Shown here piece by piece: positions 47,601 to 57,800 of a stretch of DNA of 64,000 bases; position 1 is the stretch's first letter, and each line of letters starts with the position of its first letter. The position numbers and the translations under genes were made by a program. The notes under the pieces were generated by a model, which did not search any database, was not told the origin of the DNA, and saw only the letters and a list, made by a program, of their open reading frames with translations. The stretch comes from Laccaria trichodermophora (taxonomy: Eukaryota > Basidiomycota > Agaricomycetes > Agaricales > Hydnangiaceae), in the NCBI GenBank assembly GCA_018417955.1, contig JACTVC010000046.1, forward strand, positions 1 to 64,000, given 5' to 3'.

Positions 47601-48272
47601 TTCCAAAATTCGCTTATTAAAAATGGATTTTAGATGTTCATACATCATCTTGTTTCTATTAGCGAATCCCATTTTTATATTTAGCATTTTACAAAGTTCT
47701 TCATCAGATGATTCTTCAATAGAATGAACTACCTTGAAGAATTCATCAACTAAAATTTCACAAAAGTCTAATTTTCTTTTATGACGTGATTGAAATTTTT
47801 TGCTTGCAAAAAAGTTTTGTAATTCTTGCCATGAAATGGTACTTAAAGATGCAAGGTAATGAGTCTTTTCAAATGAGAACCACAATGGATTACTGTAAGA
47901 AGCTTTTTCTGTTTTTGAAAACTTCAACAAATAGATTCGAGGATGGAAAAATGAAGAGCATATGTTGGAATCTGATAACCATAAGAAGCAATCAATAGAA
48001 GTATTATAGATAACAAAGCCATTGTTCATTCGTGAACTTACAAACATATATTCTTTCTGTTGGACTTTGTATTCTGTTTTGAATATATCAGATAACCATT
48101 GACACATCAAGTTTTCGGAATCAAATATATCTTTGTGATATTCAGGATAATACAATGCATTGAAATGATCAGAGTAAGAGCTGATATCAATCTCAGTATC
48201 ATGTGGCGGGCATTGTTGTTCATCTTCAATCCGACTACGAATACAACGTTGCTTATTTAAATGGACGACCAT
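41655..48272 (-). CDS. Intact Helitron Rep/helicase protein, 2205 aa
   Basis: Rolling-circle transposase of a Helitron in one intron-free ORF. The first ~450 residues are not recognised. Residues about 460-620 carry a Cys-rich start (EICCCCTRKQF, CGITLCRECTF) and a DUF6570-like part (FSLANNLYRGELPEQFKDL). The Helitron_like_N/Rep domain has PTLFPFGCGG, the HUH motif in RGRLHAHFEIW (about residue 1000) and a two-tyrosine motif FYITDYITK (about residue 1165); both Tyr and both His are present. The PIF1 helicase has GGGGTGKT (about residue 1670), VDEVSLLGQQLL, GDFFQYPPVR, GQSAQGKT and YVSASRAKTRDG. No frameshift or internal stop, so it could be active. It is visibly more A+T-rich than the host genes, and its lack of introns fits a mobile origin. 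Confidence 0.95.
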   Translation of the reverse strand: MVVHLNKQRCIRSRIEDEQQCPPHDTEIDISSYSDHFNALYYPEYHKDIFDSENLMCQWLSDIFKTEYKVQQKEYMFVSSRMNNGFVIYNTSIDCFLWLSDSNICSSFFHPRIYLLKFSKTEKASYSNPLWFSFEKTHYLASLSTISWQELQNFFASKKFQSRHKRKLDFCEILVDEFFKVVHSIEESSDEELCKMLNIKMGFANRNKMMYEHLKSIFNKRILEAFMIPPNHTERKNYCPYKYNLSKYMHHSDSDFYAILRSIGDKKVKEVYKSLHPCRRYSASLKFFGNNIYLALKQSLESRYYNIQFMNRSDLQLVLDCYQISYQESQSNCDLVLRILKHEYSVDIIQQLSACNATSRQSLKRKAMRTSKQITTFSDDLQKDDIIKEKWPNLIDINVVEKCTKDYMNATNFVQPEICCCCTRKQFNEETLYFKLDENPDIRETLHLDLLTVSKEEWAHFFSYSHGSLCNLMLSAKGFKFMNGNNICGITLCRECTFDLKANRLPKFSLANNLYRGELPEQFKDLTWVEEMTCAIYRGTAYVTRLYESPDATQPRVFRGNTCAHEVNVISTASVLPLTPDTVNDLLSVIFIGPGKYSKECLKQIFHVRKHKIWAFLVWLKKYNPLYEKIPLSIENLNKYPDGDVIPELEKRVIYNKDVNIQKLFAEETAGISEHPALQVFETKNENDVTVFLEKLGVSDPEQVKVTGRSFTANALRNIIQDPSDRPDLIIHRGLQPICEYHNPILFPGMYPTLFPFGCGGFEDPSRLRKISFQLQANYFLDLEDRCFRYHHSFIFVALNIIQRRAAQLQTSISIANPKFQRIAHELTTISPHEIATVANHLEKEGNLSDLNNDQQKIINLLKEIKTIAAKIPGSEAMKLHNRNEIVSYMGYFGLPFLFFTANPEPNHSPIFQVLYGDTSINLDEHYPHIVSSTLRGIRVAHDPVAAADFFQICINLLIEHLFGWDFKKRKSKSEGGILGHVEAFYAGVENTERGRLHAHFEIWIKGTLNPSKLHSRLKKDNDFEIRFFQYLESIIKQDLPENDVIIEDDYEPRIMRPPEINYLNMDNETVSLFNTEIYKCGEKMQRHICHEVCYKYQSNKSKCRFEFPHEIIPESYFDNDTDSIYLKCLDSTINYYNPYILIYCRHNHDLRCILSGKAAKAGMFYITDYITKMEVKTYQFLSLLSRAVLRAKEIAASGSLESAKNLLNKCLSQFIKQQQVHAQQAARYIRGLNDTIKSHSTVPMLSSLLLQFILNKFMDKNVDSDIHKSINNENESQNEENCEHERQDNLFEPVKLHLSVDRSGRLIEANQIDNYYYRDSKLHDVCFYDFIWRFKVERKSNLMLKDTDELRLGTYPHYELQFPHPQYQTHVLIDRSTKIGKDNTNLAVPRVIGMSIPRVGDKHYALFMLAHFKPFDHNYPLWNANISIENAYAQFQFSNRASEIMQNWEAIHECEDQRDADRLRKRASHLQEATEITKSVMHSNSDNVTSILVSNDKVDRRKIQKDIELNSVLYKLQSSNWFQSNEISSMGSGFNISLPDISNLKILQWKTEIKQQDEILQKNRKNFHHPEHQITIHTDAPATDIPSLIGSNKNTTNEPLPTEIGHLTENETATDVLDRIINETKLNRKQSLAFRIIARAFIQKLENGSKYIELQKSVNYKQYLRLLITGGGGTGKTFVVNAVEKLMEYYGAQYKIKYIAPTASAAFLVDGTTIHKAFSIKVRKHPKTAHLDNDENYTVIISVANRQQIREEFKNIDVLMVDEVSLLGQQLLAEMDHALRYAKENDEPFGGIIIIFVGDFFQYPPVRQTPLYTPVNQFDSINDYELLRRLGRLAWKSVTDVICLDEQQRMKNDPDYAATVDRLGKRKCTMEDVALFNSRVIKSVEHPDGIDMSDLKYRNAVAIVSTNLLREAINMRKAIANCQGTNKLVICAAHDTIRGHEITNEVRENLLKMDISHFTSDGALPGFLPLYEGMPVVLRYQNISTELGIVNGAQGILRKFSTYVDSNNFTCLKAALIELPQSKVQLSDLPPKYCIVEPTTWTTTVSLNLDPTNPNSHCEKYKLVREQANFQPAFAITGQSAQGKTLPTILSFLHLGGFSAYVSASRAKTRDGLCIVQPVTLADLNHPLPYDLIHENSRLEVMEHNTLVKYNFISEPLLEVPEPEYEKHIKVGKPRFSTSTNDQTKRKSDSYEIDDGITQRRKLH

Positions 48273-48304
48273 AATCTCGTAATCAAAATGAAACGAAGCT
48301 TTCA

Positions 48305-48436
48305 GAGCTAGAACACAATGTTTTTATGTGCTAAGGCACAAATGTTTTACGTGCTAAGGCACAATCGCTTTACGTGCTTCGGCACAATAGTTTTACGTGC
48401 AATGACACGAACAGATTTTGTGTGAAAACACAACAG
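48305..48436. repeat. Array of 23-bp hairpin units upstream of the Helitron gene
   Basis: Five small palindromes start exactly 23 bp apart (48328, 48351, 48374, 48397, 48420), with a degenerate sixth at 48305. Each is a 4-bp stem around 4 nt followed by AA or GA: GTGC-TAAG-GCAC twice, GTGC-TTCG-GCAC, GTGC-AATG-ACAC (one mispair) and GTGT-GAAA-ACAC. The last keeps pairing with different bases. TTTTACGTGC-like spacers separate the units. The array lies 33-165 bp upstream of the Helitron gene's start codon. Confidence 0.85.
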
Positions 48437-48549
48437 CAGAGAACAAGAGACGATGCGAAAAGTCTCAAGCAATCAAATTTTCAGTCACCGATGAATTAAT
48501 ATACGTCATCGACCAGTTACACAGATGCCAACTTAGAACTGCAAGCGCG

Positions 48550-49990
48550 TTGATCATGTCTTGCGACCTCCGACCCACTCGCTCTCTGAATTCTGACGCC
48601 TTCTCGCTTTCCCACCAACGCATCGCATTTTGTCTCCACGCGTGGACATGCTGACCTGTCACACGCCCCAGCAACACCCTGGCAGCTTCTTTGGATTCTG
48701 ACTCCATCCCCACTTTTCCACCATTGCATCGCATTTTTTTTCCTTACGCGCAAGGTCCAAACAGCGAGGAATGAAGCAATTTCAAACGCCGTGAAATCGC
48801 AAGATGACCAAATTCCTCAACACAGTCTGAGAAGATTCCGTGGCGTCCAAGCCACTACAGAGAAGATAGGACAGAACAAATGAGCTCGCGCTAGAGCTTA
48901 CGCAGTTCGCAAGACCAAAGCTTCGATTCAATCCGCCGAGCTCGCGTTGGAGATTACGCACTTGGCCTGGGCACACCAAACCTCGAGGTCGTTCACACTT
49001 TGCAATCCCAAAGCTTGGACTCAATCCGTATGATGTGGACCACCTTATCCAATACGACACCCCCTTCTGGTGGCGATGACCACCACCCAACACACCTTAG
49101 CAGATCGTGTCTCGCGACCTCCGACACGCTAACCTGCCCTACGCCCCACCCTCTCTTTGAATCCGCTCTCCCACCAATGCATTGCATTTTTTCCCCCATG
49201 CGCAGACACGCTGACTCGTCACACACCTCTGGATTCTGACTCCTTCCCCGCATTCCCCAAAACTGTGTCGCATTTTTTCTCCCACATTGTTCCGGTGCCA
49301 CATTTTGAACAGATCCTGAATAGGGTTGCAGCTAAATGGCTCACCGCACACTCGGAGATGGGAGAGAGATAGAAAGAGAATTGAAGCACTTTCAAACGCC
49401 GTGGATCAGCAAGATGACCAAATTCCTCGACAACGATCCAAGACGCGCAATCGAGATAGCGTGGTGTCCAAGCCACTTCGATATCAAGAGGAATGATAGG
49501 ACAGACGAGCTCGCGTAAGAGCGCAGCTGGCCCGAAATGCACCATTTACCATCTCGAGATCGTTTCCACTGCGCAGGACGAAGGCCTCGACTCAATCCGT
49601 CTCCCTTCCCTCAATCTTTAAAGACCAACAAGAACTCTTTGGTCGCCTGCTACAATATTGAACTGGACACAAGTACACCGGAGAATTCTGCAGACAGTTT
49701 TTCGTGTGTCGTCGTATTCCCTCATCACGGCAATCCAAACTAAGCCCAAACAGAGCAGACTCGAGCCACATACTCTCGTTCGGTATCTTCGCCTGCACTA
49801 CCTCCGATCTGCACTGCAGACGGTACTTGATTGGGGGGGAAAAGAGGTATGCAGCCTCCCTGCACTTCTCGAGGTATGTTCCCGTGAGTCTCCCTCCCTC
49901 TTATCATCACACGCTTATCCACGCATGCCCTACTTAGCCCGCGTTGTCGCCAAACTCATGTCTGCTGTATTTTACTTCAACCTCACCTTC
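48550..49990 (+). mobile_element. Decayed LINE retrotransposon sequence (RNase H and C-terminal part)
   Basis: Degenerate remnants of a non-LTR retrotransposon 3' region. At 49380-49518 the plus strand reads a broken RNase H end (EIAWCPSHFDIKRNDRTDELA, cf. the W-x-P-x-H...N-x-x-A/D-x-LA pattern). At 49600-49840 a shifted frame has LFGRLLQYWTGHKYTGEF and SSHILSF, like the zinc-knuckle tail of LINE reverse transcriptases. A second, more damaged copy of the RNase H part is at about 48775-48890. Stops and frame changes make it non-functional. In between are several degenerate copies of a unit containing CGCATTTTTT and GCTGACC/GCTGACT (near 48600, 48720, 49180, 49270). Confidence 0.6.
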
Positions 49991-50477
49991 AAATTAACGC
50001 TCAGGCGTGTCACTCCCTTCCACTTATCTGAGCTGTTGGTCATTGGGTATTATCTTCCATCTACTTCTGTGTATATTATCTTCCATCTACTATCTTAGTA
50101 AAATGCCATACATTAAATCTCTCGTCGCATTGCGAACGTCTCAGTAAGGGAAGAGTTCTCGGACATTCCAACATCTCTTGTCGCATACAAGTTCTCGGAC
50201 ATTCCACAATATAGATCGCGGCTGAATGTAAGCACACGTTCTTGATCAATATTTCAAACTCCGATACCCATTTATAGTAAATACTACCTATATACAGGAA
50301 TTTTTCGACCTTTCTAGAATTGGGAGAACCACACTATTCAGTTCCCATTCAAATCTAGCCATTCACGACCGACACAACCCTCACAGAGACTCGGGGAATT
50401 AATCTTCGTTCTAAACGATTTTCCAAGTGTTCCTATGGCACGTGATTATAAAACGTCCTTTGTCATCATGACTAATA
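49991..50477. other. Gene-free stretch with short direct repeats
   Basis: Between the LINE remnant and the RNase III-like gene's 3' end. AGTTCTCGGACATTCCA occurs at 50154-50170 and 50190-50206; TATTATCTTCCATCTAC occurs at about 50047 and 50076. Probably decayed repeat DNA plus the 3' UTR of the neighbouring gene. Confidence 0.5.
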
Positions 50478-51748
50478 CTACGTCCATCCCATCGCATAAT
50501 AGGCCTGCCTCGCAGCTTCCTCCTTGGCAACTTGTTTGCTCCCTCCGGTACCCACCCCTTTAGGTATGCCATTCACTGAGTTATATCATCAGGCGTCCGG
50601 TAAAAGGAAAACTTGCAATAATTGTGTACGCACCAACACATTTCACCGTCCACCGACCAGCGTGCGATGGTCCACTGAATTCAGCAGGATATTCAACAGT
50701 CACGCGTCGTTGACTAGCAGTTTGATTAAATAATGGTAGAAATGGTAAATTAGGTTGCGCAGGCGCTAGAGGATTCGGTTGAGGCTGAGTCTGTTGTGGT
50801 CTTGTTTGGAAATGAGACGGTGGTGGAGTCAGTGGTTGAAATTGTGAGATTCGAGCATTCGGCGGTGGTTGAACCTGTTGCAGTATGCGAAAATGAGTTG
50901 GAGGTGGAGTCAGAGCTTGTAACTGTGAACTTTGAGGTGACGGTCTCAATTGTTCCATGTGGGGCGGTAGGTGCCTCAAGGCAGATGGGGGTTGAGATGC
51001 GAAAAAAATTGAAGACTCGGGTGATGGAGAGAGTGGCTCGCTCTTCATTTTTTTCTGAGGAGGTGTCTCCTCGCGGAAGGGGGGTGCGGGTTCTGGCAGC
51101 TCTTGCTCCGGCTCCGTCGTTGTTCCTTCCACAAGTAAATCAATCCATTCCCTCACAGCTTCTTGTCCAGACTCAGCATAAACGCCGCCAACATACGCAT
51201 AAAAAATCGAACAAGTTTCCTGGAGGGTGTTAATAATTCTCGACGGACAAAACGATCAACGGCAGCCACCTGCGGAGTGTTGAGTCTCGGGTAAAGATTA
51301 GGGTGGCAACGTAGTTTCATCCGCAGGTTGTAGAAAGTCACCCAATTGTTTATATTCTCGTCCGATAGAATGTATTTATGCTGCGACTGATGGAGACAAC
51401 TGAGTACGATCGAGGTGCGCGGAGGATGGACGCACTTACAGACATCTCAGATGGCTTTAGCATTGGGCGTTTATTGAAAAGAACATGAGCCACTGCAACA
51501 TTAAGAGCAGCCTTTCCTAACTCAGTCAGCCTTTCATTATCGTCAAAGTCGTCGAGGTTTGTGCTAGAACGGGTGGCACGTCGCAAGGATTTGTGAGTAA
51601 AAACCCTCAGGACAAGATCACTGCTATGGATCTTTGGTAAAGCAGCAGTGGGGACTGAAGAACCACTCGATCCGTTAGCTCCAGAGCGACTCCTCTTCAG
51701 ATTGGAAGAAGTGACGGGCGAGGCAACAGAAGCAGAGTAGAAATTCAT
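50478..51748 (-). CDS. RNase III-like protein with dsRNA-binding domain, catalytic motif degenerate
   Basis: Starts at 51748 (MNFYSASVASPVTSS). The RNase III-like fold is split over exons: LVLRVFTHKSLRRA and NERLTELGKAALNVAVAHVLF, continuing through an intron into KYILSDENINNWVTFYNLRM and IFYAYVGGVYAESGQEAV. The signature helix normally reads ERLEFLGD; here the acidic residue of LGD is replaced (ELGKAAL), so nuclease activity is doubtful. A Pro/Gln-rich linker of about 110 residues follows, then a C-terminal dsRNA-binding motif (RVTVEYPAEFSGPSHAGRW, GSKQVAKEEAARQAYYAMGW). The domain pair recalls mitoribosomal mL44/MRPL3 as well as RNA-processing RNase III relatives; I cannot choose between them. 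Only 94 bp separate it from the Mit1-like gene upstream. Confidence 0.75.
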
Positions 51749-51842
51749 GGCCTTTCGCAAGGTAGCTCAACATTGGGCATACTTATGTACATCACTTTGT
51801 TTCAAATCAAAACCGTAAGCCCTAACCTTCTACAGGTGTAAA

Positions 51843-54800
51843 CTAACTGACACTCTCCGCCGCTTCTTTTTTAATTTGTTTCGCCAATATTTTTCTCAAA
51901 ATTTGCAGCGTACCAGCAGCAGCCGGGTTATGATCATCTTCGAGTCGTTTGATTTGCTTTGACAAGCTGGGCAGGAGTATGAGTGTTTGTTGCCAAATCA
52001 ACGAGAAGACGATCAACCTTTTAGAACCTTCAAGCACAAGAGGACAGTCTTTGAGTAAGTGCAAAGGTGTCTGGTGGCAGACTGGGCATAATACTGAGGG
52101 GGTCTTGAACTTCTTTTTCGATCCATCAACGGCTTTTGCGCCGGTGGACCTCGACAAACTGGAATTTGCAGCTGAACTTGGTCCCGGTAGCGGATTATGT
52201 TGGGGCTCCAGATGTTTATCTGAGGTTGTGTGTTTAGTCGGGTCTGTGGATCGGCTGAAAGGGGTATGCGACGTCGACGGTTGCGAAATCTGAGTGATCT
52301 GTGGAGGGTACTTGGGCTTCTTGACTGGAGGAGGTAGGATCGATGATTTTGGCAACGGGTGTAATGGTTGTCCTGCTATCAGAGAGAGATGCCCTCTGGT
52401 GTTCAAAATCTCGTCGATTGCCCGCACGGCGACGTTCTGGAATAGAAGGTGAGGGAATTCTCTTCCTTCATTATTTGTAACTCACTCGTTCCTCCCAAGG
52501 TTCGTCGTCTGCGTGTAAAATGAGCATTTCACGATACTCAGCAAGATTCTCCGACTTGTCAGTCATCAAGCATTGCTCCTGACCATGTCGTCCACCACAT
52601 AACCCACAATGGACAATGTCATCGTCTCCAGTGTTCCGAGAGTACCCATTTAGGGGAGGTGCGAGTGTCGACAATTTCGTCTTGCGTTTACTACTGTCCA
52701 TCTTGAAATCTTCATCTACAACATCTGTTTTCGCGTCATCACTACTCTCCACGTCAGAGTCTGCGTCAGACCCAAAATACGCAGAGCCATCTGGAGACAC
52801 GTTAGGGGTTGACTTTGATTTGCCCGGTATTTCCTCTATCAGCATTTTTGTCTGGTAGAGTATGAGCGTGTTGAATGAATTGGTTTGTGTTGACGAACCT
52901 TGGCGACATCAGCAGCTCGACGGCGTGCCCCACGGCCAGAAAGTGCAGTTTCTTTGCTCTCTTCTTTCTCTCTTTCAGCAGTGATTCTCTGCAGTGTTCG
53001 GGCCCAAGAATCCACTTGATCATCGTCGTCGACTTCTTCAAGAGAATCTTTGTCGGCGGCCCATATTTTTGCGAAGGAGAAAGACAGGCCCCCGTCTTTA
53101 GGGGTCGCCTGCTCTTCGTTTTCTTTCTCTGTCTTTTCAATAAGTTTGTCGATGTCGTTATCTGTATCTGCAGAACGTCATTCCCTTGCGGGGATAATCA
53201 ACCAAGTTAACATACAAATGATGTCCCGTGAATCTTGCTCCAGTTCAAAAAGGGCCTGAGCACCAAAAGAAAGGATCGACTGCACGTTGCCTCCCCCTCC
53301 CTCTTCGTCATCGTCCATCTTTTGTACAATAAGATGGTCGAGGACCAATTTCTTCTTGCCGATTTGCATGATACGTTCTGGTTTGGTCATTACCATCTGA
53401 AAAAGCCTCGACTGAAAACTTACCTTCAGCGGAATCTTTTACCATCAATTTGAAAACAAGACAGGTCTTCTTCTGCCCGTACCTGTAGGCGCGGGCAATG
53501 GCCTGGAGGAAGCCTCAGTGACCACATTTACTACCCGATGGTTGTGCTTACTTGGAGATCCTGTTTCAAATTTTGAGTATCAGTCTACTCTCGATGATTC
53601 GGATGTTACCGCAAACCTGATGGGGGTTAAAATCTGGATCAAATATGATAACCGTATCTGCAGTCTTGTGTTCATGTCAAAGGGGGGCGCTTGACTCGCT
53701 GAAGTACAATACACACATAAAGGTTGATGCCAACGCCCTGTATTAGCACCCATGAGAGGGTCATAGGATGGAAGCAAAAGAAGGGCTCACGCCAGCACGA
53801 GTGGTGAGGAGATAGACAAAATAGTCGGAACCAGGACGATTGAACTCATCCATGCCTTTCTGTCGCTCACTGCCTTTGGTGTCGCCATCCTGACACAAAT
53901 TCCTATTAGATATCTCACACAAAGTGTGGAACCTACCAATCGCAAAAACTTATAACCTTCCCCTTGCAAGAAATCTTCGATGACATTCAAGGCAATGACA
54001 AACTTTTATAAGCTTAGTCCGACACAAAACTTTTTTGAGTTGCACCAAGACTTACTTGACTGAAAAGCAAAACGCGGTGTCCCCGTGCCTTCAACTTTGG
54101 AAGAAGGGCTTTCAGAAATCGTAGCTTTGCACTGCCGTCAATCAACTTTTCGTGGGTTTCTTGAGGCGGCAAACCACGTGGTTCAATATCTTCAGCATAC
54201 AAGTATGGATGTTGAAGGCATCTGGGAGATTGATTATGGTGGATGAAAGAACAAAAGAGAAGTAATCACTTTCGCAGATGCATGAGAATATTGTTCAATC
54301 TCCCTTTGGTCGTGGGGCCTCCAAATTTGGGTTGCGTTAAGCCCTTAAGTAATTCTAGGTTGTGACCTGGGGAAGTTACGTTGGAATGCCGACCAGTGGA
54401 GGGAGAAATGACAAACTGAGGATAGATCGGTAAACCTCCTTCTGTAAGGGGGCCATTGAGACGGGGATAATGACTTCGTTCTACGACCCCTCATAAGAGC
54501 AATCAAGGAAAAAAGTGAAACACAACAAACCTTCGGAGGTAATTGGAGTACCTCACTCTTGATGCGACGAAGAAAGTACGGTCTAAGCCTATTATGTAAT
54601 TGTTTGACGAGATCTTCGTCGAGCACTTCGTGTTGCTTCTCTAGGCTTTCCAAGTCATGCCATTCAACGGGGTCAAGGAAATTCATAAGGTTGAATAGTT
54701 CTCGCATGTTGTTATTCAACGGAGTCTAGGACAAACGTGTGTTAAACAGGACCATTCGTCGAGACATATTTTCACGTACCCCAGTCAGAATGATCCGGTG

Positions 54801-57800
54801 GATGGTGTTTAATTCGTTTAACTTTTTGAATAGTAAACTGCTATCACTTTTTACTGAGGAACGGGATCAGGAGCAGTGCTTGTGTAGAAATGAAATAATC
54901 GTACGCCGTTGACCTTCATCCACTACAAGAATCTAAGAGAATCGTGAAGCTCTGGTGAAGAGGAGGACGACCGAAATGACGTACTTCCCAGCGTGGCTGA
55001 TGCTTGAAGACGGACGTAAAATCCTTAGCATTAATCAAAGCATCGTACGTCGTGACTAGAACGTGAAATTTGGCATTGGTGTTGTGCTTTGAGAAGACCT
55101 TGTGATATAATTCGAATTCCTTGATGACGTCACGAGCCTTCTTGTCGCCGTGGAAAGGGACTACCCTAAGCTCGGGTGCCCAACGTTCGAGCTCTCGTAC
55201 CCAGTTGGTGATCGTTGAATTGGGCACCACAACAAGTGCAGGAAGAGCGTTCCATCGCCCAATGATACTACCCAAAAAGGTTGCGATTTGCACCGTTTTC
55301 CCCTAAATTAGTTAGATTTCAGCGAAAGATCCAGCGAAGTCATCTTAAACATACAAGACCCATGTCATCTGCAAGGATACAGTGCTGAAGATTCCACCAA
55401 TTGTTGCAGAGCCAATTAAAACCGTCGACCTGTATGATTCAATGACGGTCGTTCAGGTCATGTTAATGGACATACTTGAAAAGGCATGAGCTTGAGGCGA
55501 GGGTCCTGACCAAGGTCCAGATCTGAAGCGTCCTTTAAGATATGTTTTTTATATCCTCCCTTCTCTCGAGTGTCGAAGTCTTTCGTATGCGTTCTGTTTA
55601 ATTTGGGAACGACGACACTTCTAGAATCAACAAATCGGTTAAAAGCCACGACAAACGAGTCATAACCGGTCTCGTGGGCCCTCGGAGGGGTGTCCCACGT
55701 AGCTGAGCAAGTGGATTAGAGTCAATGTGACAAGATGGTATGATTCACCCACCTTCATCATATGTTAAATCATCCCATTTGACGAATGCCCAAACAACAT
55801 GGGAGATATCGTCTTTGTTCAGTGGGCGATTATGTTGGCTCTCCCATTCTACAATTTTCGCTGTGAGGTTGGCTGGCGGCTCCTCTCCACGGTCAAAAAT
55901 AAGGCTTCTCTCTGCTTCCAATTTTTTCCCCGAGCTCTCAAGCTCGCTGTCGCTGAGAATTAATTTCTTTCGAGGATGATTTTGGCGTGACTGTTTCTTT
56001 TGCTTCTGTGAATCGTTCGGAAACCATAAAACAACATCTAGAACGCGGTCAATGATCTTCCAAGCCGGGGGTATCCGCCCTTCCGCGTCAGGCAGGGAGT
56101 CCAGAATATGTTTCGTTGTATGACTTCCCGGTTTTGGAGAAGAGGCTCTGGAATCTGGTGCAATCTCGAATACAGGTGACGCCTCCGGCATAGCAGCATC
56201 TGGTTTGGGAATTTCTTGTAAAAGTTCGACTTTTGGGCCAGAAATCAGAAAATTCCTCAATTTGGAAGGATTCGTTGCAACCAGCCACATATGAGGCACC
56301 CATTCGGTCCGCCGGTAGCTCCTGGCAAGCCATTTTACCAAGTATTCCCGAGGAAGTTGTTCTTTGTAATGCGGTGGTTGGTCGATTGGACGGAAAGCTT
56401 CGACGGCGTTCGGGGGGTAAGGACGCCAAGCAATAATTTTGTCAAGCCCGTATCGGTATGACGAACAATCCGCGCAGAGCCAGCTTTTAGCGCTCTGATA
56501 GTGAACAGCAATTTCCGAAATACTGGCCTCATGCGATAAGGCGATCGGAGTTGGCAGGTGACGATAGTGAGCCAACCGTTTGCAAGTAAAACACCGGAAT
56601 AGAAGCTCATTAGAGATTTGATGGCCATCCCCGGGCCCCGTTTCGAATGTCTTTCCAGATTCGTCTAACATTGGGATATCGCGGCTCTCCTCCTGTCCTG
56701 TTTTCACGGGCATTGGAACACGAGGCGCAGCGGGCTGAAGAGCTACCTCCTTGCATCCCATACAGATGCCCCCTCTCGTGCACGCAACTAAAAATAGAGA
56801 AGCCGTCAGGTTACTTGATTAACAGCTAGAGGAAAGGAAGTATGCACCGCAAATGAATTTAGTGGTTTGCTGGGTGATCAACTCCACACGCTTGGGTAGA
56901 TCTTTTATCTCCGAGGCAATAGCTGCTTGACTGTCTCTCTCTTTTGCAGCCTTGAGAATCTCATCTCGTTGCGTAATTGCTAGACATTGCCAATGAGCTG
57001 CAACAGGGCATTTAAGGCTGCAGAAAATGATGTTGAATCAATGGTTCCATTCGAAACTGATACACAAACCATTGGACCCATCCGCCAAGCGCGGTATAAC
57101 GCGCTTCATCATCGGATTCCTCGAATTCGTCATCCGTACCCCGTTTCCTTTTCTTCCCTTTACTTTTGGATTTTTTCGCAAGTCGTTTGAGGAGCACATG
57201 ACCAGGAGCAAGATGGCACTTTTCACAGATGTTGCGGTGATTCCCTAAAGTTGTGTTGTCCTCGTCATCAGAGTATTCCAGGGTTGCAACATCGCGAAAA
57301 TAGCCATAAGCCGCTGGTTGAGACTGTTTTGGACGACGAGTTGTTTTGGTCGCAGATTGTGCTTGAGAACGACGTTTAGGTCCCAAAGCAAATTCATCGC
57401 TATCATTTGTATCCGAATTGTAGTCATCAGATTCAAGGTTGATGACTACAGGTTTCTTTATGCGAATTGATCGCCTTGCACCGACGCGTGCATGCCTTTC
57501 TGCGTTATCTTCTCCTGTCCCGTTGGTTTCTTCGCTGTCAGAGTCCTCAATTGCGAGAAATTTCTGCGATCGAGTCTTCTTTGGACTGAATGGTAGATAT
57601 GTTTTCTCCGCCGCTGTGCGACAGGACCGAGTTCGGACAATATTCACACTGTCGGCTGATTCCTCGTCTGATTCTTCTTCTTCAACATCCGACTGTTCAT
57701 CCTGGTCCGAAAATTCGTCACTCTCGAGGTCTTCCTCAGAATCTGACATGACTTCCTGCCGACTGCTAGACCGAACACTGCGAGCTGATGAGATGTTGAC

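Larger units (their letters stand above)
41633..48436 (-). mobile_element. Helitron (ends approximate)
   Basis: The element contains the 2205-codon protein plus an upstream array of 23-bp hairpin units. Helitrons start with TC, end with CTRR shortly after a hairpin, and insert between A and T without target duplication. On the minus strand the 3' end would be on the left; a CTAG followed by T at 41633-41636 is one candidate, but I see no convincing hairpin before it, and I could not fix the 5' end. The limits given are the outermost element-like features, not proven termini. Confidence 0.55.
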
